Positions 58,629 through 64,000 of a stretch of 64,000 bases of DNA are shown piece after piece. The stretch comes from CAYWQB01 sp964460785. Its GTDB lineage: Bacteria; Chlamydiota; Chlamydiia; Chlamydiales; CAYWQB01. A program made the position numbers and the translations under genes. Numbering within the stretch: the first letter of the stretch is position 1; the number at the start of each line of letters is the position of its first letter. The stretch is from the NCBI GenBank assembly GCA_964460785.1, contig CAYWQB010000001.1, forward strand, positions 248,001 through 312,000, given 5' to 3'. The notes beneath the pieces were generated by a model. That model saw only the letters and a list, made by a program, of their open reading frames with translations, was not told the origin of the DNA and searched no databases.

Positions 58629-59054
58629 TTATCCTCTTACCTTTCCAGATCTTGTTGTTTTTGGAGAGTTAGCCATTTCTTGGACTTTCTCTGCAGTCAT
58701 ACCAAGACCTTTTAGGTCTTTATTAATCACTGGAGCTTTCTTGAACAAGCTTACAAAATTCTTTGCAGCTGCATAAATAGTCTGAAGTGCAGATTCATAA
58801 AATTTCACGGCAGAGTCCAATGCTGCGTTCAGAAAAGTTTTTGCAGACTTCATGAAAGCAGAAACTTTTTCTTTCATTGCTGAAGACTCTTGTGTCATTT
58901 CTGCAGCTACAGGTGTTGCTGAAGCAATGGTATCTTGAGCTTGTGGCGCTATAACTTTTCCAGTTCGTGTTTTTACACCATTTGGTGCTGCAGCGAGCTC
59001 TTTTGCTTGTTCAGGGGTAATTCCTAGCTTTTTATTAAGATTAGTTAGTCTCAT
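58629..59054 (-). CDS. Small helical protein with duplicated LGI/TR-GKV terminal motif (LGI family, member B)
   Basis: 141 residues. A motif occurs twice, once at each end. Residues 7-34 start NKKLGITPEQAKELAAAP and end TRTGKV; residues 111-139 start NKDLKGLGMTAEKVQEMA and end TRSGKV. Between them lies an amphipathic helical core (about 60-105: FMKSAKTFLNAALDSAVKFY and similar), comparable to the core of member A. No signal peptide. The promoter (TTGACA/TATAAT) is the strongest in the window, the Shine-Dalgarno AGGAGT is good, and a perfect terminator follows, so this is probably abundantly expressed as a single-gene unit. Unknown family. Confidence 0.75.
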   Translation of the reverse strand: MRLTNLNKKLGITPEQAKELAAAPNGVKTRTGKVIAPQAQDTIASATPVAAEMTQESSAMKEKVSAFMKSAKTFLNAALDSAVKFYESALQTIYAAAKNFVSLFKKAPVINKDLKGLGMTAEKVQEMANSPKTTRSGKVRG

Positions 59055-59105
59055 TACAAACTCCTATTATCTGTTGTTTTTTTAATCGTTTGCGAAAGAG
59101 AAAGC

Positions 59106-59135
59106 ATTATAGTAGCTTCAGATTCAAAATGTCAA
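59106..59135 (-). promoter_or_regulatory. Consensus TTGACA/TATAAT promoter of LGI gene B
   Basis: On the minus strand TTGACA (59135-59130), an 18-base spacer and TATAAT (59111-59106). Both hexamers are perfect. The start would be near 59099, giving a ~45-base leader with AGGAG before ATG 59054. Confidence 0.85.
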
Positions 59136-59380
59136 GAAAACATAAAGAATTATAAAAGATAAAATAAATTATACCCTTTATTCAATGAATTTATTCTCCT
59201 GAAAAGGATTATTTCACACATTGAATGCTCAAGAATAAAACAAACAAAAATCATTATACCAAAATCAACAAAACGAACAAACCACCATTTAATCAAAAGA
59301 CCCCCATAATTATAAATAATTACTTGTCATCAATTTTAAAAGTTTAGAGGATAGCAAGCTAATTCAGGGAGACTTAGACT
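59136..59380. other. AT-rich spacer without a recognisable gene
   Basis: About 245 bases, strongly AT-rich, between the divergent LGI gene B promoter and the 105-residue gene. I see one extended -10-like TGGTATAAT on the minus strand (TATAAT complement at 59253-59258), but only a 34-codon hydrophobic open frame without a ribosome-binding site follows it. No hairpin, repeat or RNA gene was recognised. Confidence 0.5.
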
Positions 59381-59698
59381 ATGCAGCCAGCAAAAGCCAG
59401 CAGGCATCCAGTACAGGTAAAAATCTTCATCGGTTACTTATTGACGAGTGAGTTGAAAATGTACTTAAGCCAAAACCCTACTTGGCGCCTTTCTTATCAA
59501 GCAAATGAAAAAGAGTTGGGGATGACCAAGCACAAAGGCAAAGAGTATATTGGGCTTTACCTCAACAAGAGTGAGGTACCTTTGCCTGAGGTAAAAGCTG
59601 CAAAGGAAGCATTCAAAAGCAAAATCCGAGCCCTTTCCCAATCTATTGATGTCGACCAGTACCCAGTCTATCACTTTCCTGTCGCTTTTATTAGTTAG
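59381..59698 (+). CDS. Small hypothetical protein, 105 aa
   Basis: 105 residues, mixed alpha/beta (VKIFIGYLLTSELKMYLSQNPTW; EYIGLYLNKSEVPLPEVKAAKEAFKSKI; YPVYHFPVAFIS), soluble, with no signal peptide. GGGAG lies about ten bases before the ATG. It stands 62 bases upstream of the GMC oxidoreductase gene in the same direction and may be co-transcribed with it. The balanced composition and secondary-structure pattern support a real folded protein. Family not recognised. Confidence 0.65.
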   Translation: MQPAKASRHPVQVKIFIGYLLTSELKMYLSQNPTWRLSYQANEKELGMTKHKGKEYIGLYLNKSEVPLPEVKAAKEAFKSKIRALSQSIDVDQYPVYHFPVAFIS

Positions 59699-59760
59699 CT
59701 TGCAAAAAACCAGCCTTTCTTTTAGTGGTCCTATAAACACTTTATTTTAATGGAGAAAGA

Positions 59761-61326
59761 ATGGATTACGATGTCGCAATCATTGGATCTGGAGCTGGTG
59801 GGGGCACATTAGCCTATACACTCGCTTCTTCAGGCTTGAACGTTCTAATTTTGGAGCGAGGAGACTTTTTACCTAGAGAAAAAGAAAACTGGGAAGCCGG
59901 TGAAGTCTTTATCCGAGATCGCTATACAGCAAAGGACCCTTGGTTAGATAAAAAGGGCAAGCCCTTTCAAGCTTCTACCCACTACTATGTTGGGGGTAAT
60001 ACTAAGTTTTATGGATCTGCTCTCTTCCGTATGCGAGAGAAAGATTTTGGAGAAGTCATCCATCATGGTGGCCTCTCTCCTGCTTGGCCTCTTAGCTATC
60101 AAGAGCTTCAGCCCTACTACCTTATGGCTGAAAAGTTATATAAGGTTCATGGAGAGCGAGGGGCTGATCCTTTGGAACCGCCAGAAGCTGCGCCTTACCC
60201 ATATCCAAAAGTTTCACATGAGCCACGCATCCAAGCGATTGCTGATGACTTACAAAAAAAAGGAATTGGCGCATACCACTTGCCTTTAGGCATCCACATC
60301 GATGAGCAAACTCCTGAGCAAAGTGCCTGCATTCGCTGCGACACATGTGATGGCTTTCCATGCCTTGTCAATGCGAAATCCGATGCGCAGGTAAGCTGTA
60401 TCAACCCAGCACTCAAGCACAGCAATGTATCCTTACTTACCAAAGCCTTTGTGAAGCGACTTCATACCAGTCCATCGGGGGAAGTCTCCCATCTTGAGGT
60501 AGAAAGGGAAGGTGAAACCCTTCATATCAAAGCACATGTGGTGGTTTCTGCATGTGGAGCAATCAACTCTGCAGCTCTTCTTCTAAGGTCTCGCAATGAC
60601 CAATATCCCTTGGGGCTGGCTAATTCTTCAGGACTTGTAGGCTGTAACTATATGTGCCACAACAATCTTATCGTGGTGGCGCTCTCTACAACGCCTAATG
60701 AGACTCTTTTTCAAAAGACGATTGGAATTAGCGACTACTACTATGGAGATGAAGAGTGGCAGTATCCCTATGGACATATCCAGCTCCTTGGCAAGGTCGC
60801 TAAGGAGATGTTTAGTTCCGATGCTCCAAAGTTTACACCAGGAATTGCATTAGAAAAGATGGCAGACCACAGCATTGGCTGGTGGTTATGCTCCGAAGAC
60901 CTGCCTGATAAGGAGAACCGTGTTGAAGTAACAAAAGAAGGACAAGTTATTCTCAAGAGAACAGCAAATAACCTTGAGGGGCATAAGCGTCTTTATCAAA
61001 AACTCAAAACCATTTTAGCTCATACGGGATTTGATCATCACCACTTTGAAGGACAGCTTTATCTACATAAAGAGACGCCTCTGGCTGCTGTAGCCCATCA
61101 AGTCGGCACCTGCCGCTTTGGGCATGATGCAAAGGATTCTGTCCTTGATTTAAACTGTCAAGCGCATGACCATAGCAACCTTTACGTAGTTGATGGATCA
61201 TTTTTTCCTTCATCTTCTGCTGTAAACCCTGGGCTTACCATTATGGCGAATGCGATTCGTGTGGGTCAGCACCTATGTGAAAGGTTTAATGTGAAATCGC
61301 ACTTTTTTGAGGAGTTTTCATGCTAA
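59761..61326 (+). CDS. GMC-family FAD-dependent oxidoreductase
   Basis: 521 residues. The FAD-binding motif is at the N-terminus (DVAIIGSGAGGGTLAYTLASSGLNVLILERG). GGNTKFYGSALFRM fits the second FAD contact, and the C-terminal signature reads HQVGTCRFGHDA... LYVVDGSFFPSSSAVNPGLTIMANAIR. A Cys-rich insert (ACIRCDTCDGFPCLV, near residue 195) is found in a bacterial GMC subgroup and might bind a metal or cluster. These enzymes oxidise alcohols or sterol-like substrates; the substrate is unknown. The gene overlaps maf by 7 bases. Confidence 0.85.
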   Translation: MDYDVAIIGSGAGGGTLAYTLASSGLNVLILERGDFLPREKENWEAGEVFIRDRYTAKDPWLDKKGKPFQASTHYYVGGNTKFYGSALFRMREKDFGEVIHHGGLSPAWPLSYQELQPYYLMAEKLYKVHGERGADPLEPPEAAPYPYPKVSHEPRIQAIADDLQKKGIGAYHLPLGIHIDEQTPEQSACIRCDTCDGFPCLVNAKSDAQVSCINPALKHSNVSLLTKAFVKRLHTSPSGEVSHLEVEREGETLHIKAHVVVSACGAINSAALLLRSRNDQYPLGLANSSGLVGCNYMCHNNLIVVALSTTPNETLFQKTIGISDYYYGDEEWQYPYGHIQLLGKVAKEMFSSDAPKFTPGIALEKMADHSIGWWLCSEDLPDKENRVEVTKEGQVILKRTANNLEGHKRLYQKLKTILAHTGFDHHHFEGQLYLHKETPLAAVAHQVGTCRFGHDAKDSVLDLNCQAHDHSNLYVVDGSFFPSSSAVNPGLTIMANAIRVGQHLCERFNVKSHFFEEFSC

Positions 61327-61901
61327 TTTTGGGATCGGCCTCCCCTCGTCGTGCTGAAATTCTCTCTTATTTCCAGATGCCTTTTATTCAAAAGCCATCA
61401 AGCTTTGATGAGGAGGAAGTCCCATTCCAAGGTAACCCTGAACGCTATGTAGAAAAGATTGCAGAGGGGAAGGCAAAGGCTTTAGCTCCACAGTACCCAG
61501 AAGATCTGATCCTCACATGTGATACCACTGTTTATTACCGCGGAGAGGTTCTCAATAAGCCCAAAGATGAGGCCGATGCGCTATCGATGTTGCGTAGACT
61601 AAGTGGCAGTACACACACCGTATACTCAGGCCTTTGCCTGCGAAAAGGAACGCGGATGTGGACACATATAGAGCCGACCCGCGTAACATTTTGCTCGGCA
61701 TCTGAAGAGCAACTGAGGCTTTATCATCGCGCTATCTATAGCCATGACAAGGCTGGAGGCTATGCCATTCAACAAGCAGGGGCCATTATTGTAGAAAAGA
61801 TTGAAGGCTGCCCATACAACGTGATGGGCCTCCCTATTCATGGGCTTTCTCGACTCCTTGATGCAGCGGATATATCATTATGGCAATATCTAAAAAGCTA
61901 G
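61320..61901 (+). CDS. maf: Maf-like nucleoside triphosphate pyrophosphatase
   Basis: 193 residues, the normal Maf length. LILGSASPRRAEIL (substrate-binding SxSPRR), CDTTVYYRGEVLNKP and VYSGLCL are typical, and the end GCPYNVMGLPIHGLSRLL is the family C-terminus. Maf proteins hydrolyse non-canonical or pyrimidine nucleotides and can inhibit septum formation. It overlaps the GMC gene and the following lipoprotein gene (22 bases). Chlamydia has maf (CT349 as I recall) before a large hypothetical gene, as here. Confidence 0.9.
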   Translation: MLILGSASPRRAEILSYFQMPFIQKPSSFDEEEVPFQGNPERYVEKIAEGKAKALAPQYPEDLILTCDTTVYYRGEVLNKPKDEADALSMLRRLSGSTHTVYSGLCLRKGTRMWTHIEPTRVTFCSASEEQLRLYHRAIYSHDKAGGYAIQQAGAIIVEKIEGCPYNVMGLPIHGLSRLLDAADISLWQYLKS

Positions 61902-63628
61902 CCTCTCTTATTCTCTCAGGCAGCTTACTCTCTAGCTGTCAGTCTACTCATAGACAGACGACAGACACGGCGCCCGCTCCTCCTCTATCTAAAGCCTATT
62001 TAAAGCGAGAAGTGCTGAAGCACATTGATGCGCGAAAAGCTCTATTTTTAGCTCATCAAGGAAACTTAGATAAAGCATTAGACCTACTGATTAGCTATCA
62101 AAAACATGACCCTATTATTACTTACAAAATCTTACGGCAACTTTGCCGATGGATTTTAGAAGAGCCTAAAGCAAACCTTGAAGAAAGCTTTACTGCACTG
62201 TATGGAGCATGGATTTCACGTGATGCCTCGATTCAAAAAAAATTGCTCAACCAAGCTCTACAAAGTCGTATGCCACAACTTCAGCTTGCAGCCCTAGAGC
62301 TTTATGCAGACAATCCACAAGATAAGAACCTTGAGCCAATTATTGACTCTCTTGGTTCCCCCTTCTTTGCAATCCGCCTCCAAGCTGCATTTCTTTTAGC
62401 TCAAAAGAAAGCTCCTGAAGCGGTCAGTCAAATTGCCAGCTTAATGCAAAAAACTCCAGAAGAGCTCAAACCTCTTTTTCCCAAACTTTTCGCATTGGAA
62501 GGGGGTGTGCGCAGCCGCTCGATACTCCACAGGCTGCTGGCTGACCCAGACCCTGCAGTACGCGTTCAAACCATTCTTGCGATTGGGGGAGCAAATCGCA
62601 ATGATCTTCTGCAAGATCTCACCCCTCTGACTTCACACCGCTCTCCTCTTGAGCTTGAAGCTTTAGCTTGGGCATTTGGCTCCTTACAAGACTTAACCGC
62701 TCAGCCTTTCCTTGAAGGCCTACTCGCAAACCCCACTCTTTCTGTACAGGTTTCTGCAGCTCGGGCTTTAGCACAACTAGGGATCCCAAAGGGGAAAAAG
62801 CATCTTGAAAGCATCGCGCTATCAGGAAATAGCTTAGCAACCTTAACTCTAGGTCAGTTTCAAGGTACTGAAACAACTCTCCATGAGATTTATCTTTCCT
62901 CTCCTTCTCTTACCCAACGTACAAATGCAGCTATTGCTCTACTAGAAAGAAGAGATCCTCTTGCTGTAGAAGGTGTTCTCCCCCTTTTAGTCTCTTCTCC
63001 CCAGGACTATGGGCTTATAAAAAGGCTTAGCCCAACAGGAGCATTTTTTTACTGGGAGGCACTTCCCTCTGCAAAAGTTCGTTGGGAGCAAGATCCAGCG
63101 GCTTTGACCTATAACCGCGTATATCGAGAAGAGCTCCTTCATTTATGTATTGATCTCCCAGAAGAAGCCTTTATTGCAGTTGCTCGAGCGATTCTACGAG
63201 ATGAGCACACAGCGCTTCTCCCCTCTTTAAGCCAGCTCTGCCTCAACCGTCCCTCTGAAAAAGTCATTCAGCTTTTAAAGGAGGCGCAAAAGACTTACTC
63301 TAACCCTTTGGCACGACAATACTGCAATTTGACCCTCTTTGACTTACAGGAGGGAAAACAGTATGGGCAAGAACTCATAGACTGGGCTTTAGCAAGTCGC
63401 CTACATGATGCAATTCAATTTCACCCTCCAAATCCCGTGGAGGTAGATGGGCTTTCTTCTATGCAGCTCACCCCTCATGAACGCTCTCAGCTTTTGATTG
63501 ATGCCTACTTAACGCTAGCAAAACAGCAAACGGAAAAGAGTTTTCATACACTCATGGTTGGCTTAAGACATGGGAACCCAAAGAACCGTCCCCTCCTTGC
63601 GGGGATATTGCTGCAGGCTCTGGAATAG
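61880..63628 (+). CDS. HEAT-repeat lipoprotein
   Basis: 582 residues. Signal peptide with lipobox LSSC (Cys20: ISKKLASLILSGSLLSSC). Helical repeats follow: LQLAALELYADNPQDKNLEPIIDSL; FFAIRLQAAFLLAQKKAPEAVSQI; PAVRVQTILAIGGANRNDLLQDL; LSVQVSAARALAQLGIPKGKKHL. These are HEAT/Armadillo type, covering about 130-360. HEAT arrays are protein-binding scaffolds; lipid anchoring places this one in the periplasm. It overlaps maf by 22 bases. The partner is unknown. Confidence 0.8.
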   Translation: MAISKKLASLILSGSLLSSCQSTHRQTTDTAPAPPLSKAYLKREVLKHIDARKALFLAHQGNLDKALDLLISYQKHDPIITYKILRQLCRWILEEPKANLEESFTALYGAWISRDASIQKKLLNQALQSRMPQLQLAALELYADNPQDKNLEPIIDSLGSPFFAIRLQAAFLLAQKKAPEAVSQIASLMQKTPEELKPLFPKLFALEGGVRSRSILHRLLADPDPAVRVQTILAIGGANRNDLLQDLTPLTSHRSPLELEALAWAFGSLQDLTAQPFLEGLLANPTLSVQVSAARALAQLGIPKGKKHLESIALSGNSLATLTLGQFQGTETTLHEIYLSSPSLTQRTNAAIALLERRDPLAVEGVLPLLVSSPQDYGLIKRLSPTGAFFYWEALPSAKVRWEQDPAALTYNRVYREELLHLCIDLPEEAFIAVARAILRDEHTALLPSLSQLCLNRPSEKVIQLLKEAQKTYSNPLARQYCNLTLFDLQEGKQYGQELIDWALASRLHDAIQFHPPNPVEVDGLSSMQLTPHERSQLLIDAYLTLAKQQTEKSFHTLMVGLRHGNPKNRPLLAGILLQALE

Positions 63629-63700
63629 GGGTTTCAAAAAAAAGATAAACTTGCTTGACTACTGATCTGTTGCATAACGCAAAGCGCATGGGTATTTTTT

Positions 63701-64000
63701 ATGTCTTCAATCAATGGAGGCGGGCTTCCCTCCGTCACACCCGAGTTCATCAATAAGTTTGCTTCACTAAACAGCCTGCCAAATCCATCAGATATTGCCA
63801 TGTGGGGCTTTGACTCATTTACCATGTACTGGTTTGGGTTTTTAGCTTCTATTCTTGATAACAAGCTGAAAGACTTTGCCAATAAGATGAACTTTGTCTC
63901 TGAAGTTCAGCAGAAAATATCCGATGTATCGACAGCTTTTGAAAACCTAAAAGCCATTGCCACCTGGCCAAGTCCAGACAAAGCAAAAAGCCTTGTCCAA
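63701..64000 (+). CDS. Unknown protein, start of gene only (3' end outside window)
   Basis: A frame open for 100 codons from ATG 63701 to the window edge. The N-terminus MSSINGGGLPSVTPEF is Ser/Gly-rich and resembles secreted-protein N-termini. A hydrophobic/aromatic stretch follows (about 33-53: MWGFDSFTMYWFGFLASI), then an amphipathic helix (NKMNFVSEVQQKISDVSTAFENL). An in-frame stop at 63656 limits the 5' end. No clear Shine-Dalgarno. I do not recognise a family; the pattern recalls type III translocator or effector proteins only loosely. Confidence 0.5.
   Translation, partial: MSSINGGGLPSVTPEFINKFASLNSLPNPSDIAMWGFDSFTMYWFGFLASILDNKLKDFANKMNFVSEVQQKISDVSTAFENLKAIATWPSPDKAKSLVQ

Noticed and set aside
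59161..59260. Extended -10 box and 34-codon hydrophobic frame on the minus strand
   Set aside because: No ribosome-binding site and AT-rich composition make this a likely chance match.
63634..63882. 82-codon minus-strand frame near the right end
   Set aside because: It is antisense to the frame from 63701, has no ribosome-binding site and no recognisable features.

Overview
The window reads as chromosome from a member of the Chlamydiae, most likely an environmental (amoeba-type) lineage rather than Chlamydiaceae. The evidence is the gene set and order: waaA directly after leuS with a Met/fMet tRNA pair; a PPi-type phosphofructokinase next to an alpha/beta hydrolase; corC-ybeY preceded by the Chlamydiae/Verrucomicrobia small basic protein; a CT425-like protein followed by mqnE-mqnA-menG (futalosine menaquinone route); and maf followed by a HEAT-type lipoprotein. 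These orders match C. trachomatis as I recall them. L-serine dehydratase, a YkuD L,D-transpeptidase and many unknown proteins with effector-like features suggest a larger genome than a Chlamydiaceae one. No rRNA, insertion sequence, phage or CRISPR was seen.

Layout. 1-12.3 kb: a leftward SNF-transporter/TolC operon with a sigma54-type promoter, then two giant tandem paralogues (about 1,370 residues each) with a C-terminal hydrophobic hairpin, then a second SNF transporter. 12.3-14.9 kb (minus): holA, an Inc-like bilobed-membrane/coiled-coil protein, and an unannotated 48-residue basic protein behind a second sigma54-type promoter. 15-20.3 kb (plus): an envelope operon (LysM protein, TolQ/ExbB, ExbD, two lipoproteins, LpoB) closed by a terminator. 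20.4-25.0 kb: BrnQ, an MFS carrier, rhodanese, L,D-transpeptidase and a CBS-less IMPDH/GMP reductase. 25.2-30.3 kb: a complete oppABCDF operon. 30.3-34.4 kb (plus): a PI4-kinase-like protein, a large lipoprotein and a helical protein. 34.3-50.4 kb (mostly minus): PPi-PFK, hydrolase, serine dehydratase, TPR-glycosyltransferase, tRNA pair, waaA, leuS, corC, ybeY, two tiny proteins, holC, DUF502, rhodanese, RNase R. 50.5-57.7 kb (plus): glycosyltransferase, DMT carrier, CT425-like protein, NqrM, futalosine-pathway genes. 57.6-59.1 kb (minus): three small unknown proteins, two sharing a terminal motif and having good promoters. 59.4-64 kb (plus): small unknown, GMC oxidoreductase, Maf, HEAT lipoprotein, and the start of an unknown gene.

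Themes. Several loci look like host-interaction genes: the giant pair, the Inc-like gene, the PI4K-like kinase and the LGI-motif proteins. Amino-acid and peptide uptake (two SNF carriers, BrnQ, OppABCDF, a DMT carrier) fits an intracellular scavenger. NqrM beside menaquinone synthesis suggests Na+-NQR respiration. Two near-perfect sigma54 elements and two hairpins that enclose a ribosome-binding site are the most notable regulatory signals. All assignments come from reading the sequence and recalled family motifs; no database search was run.
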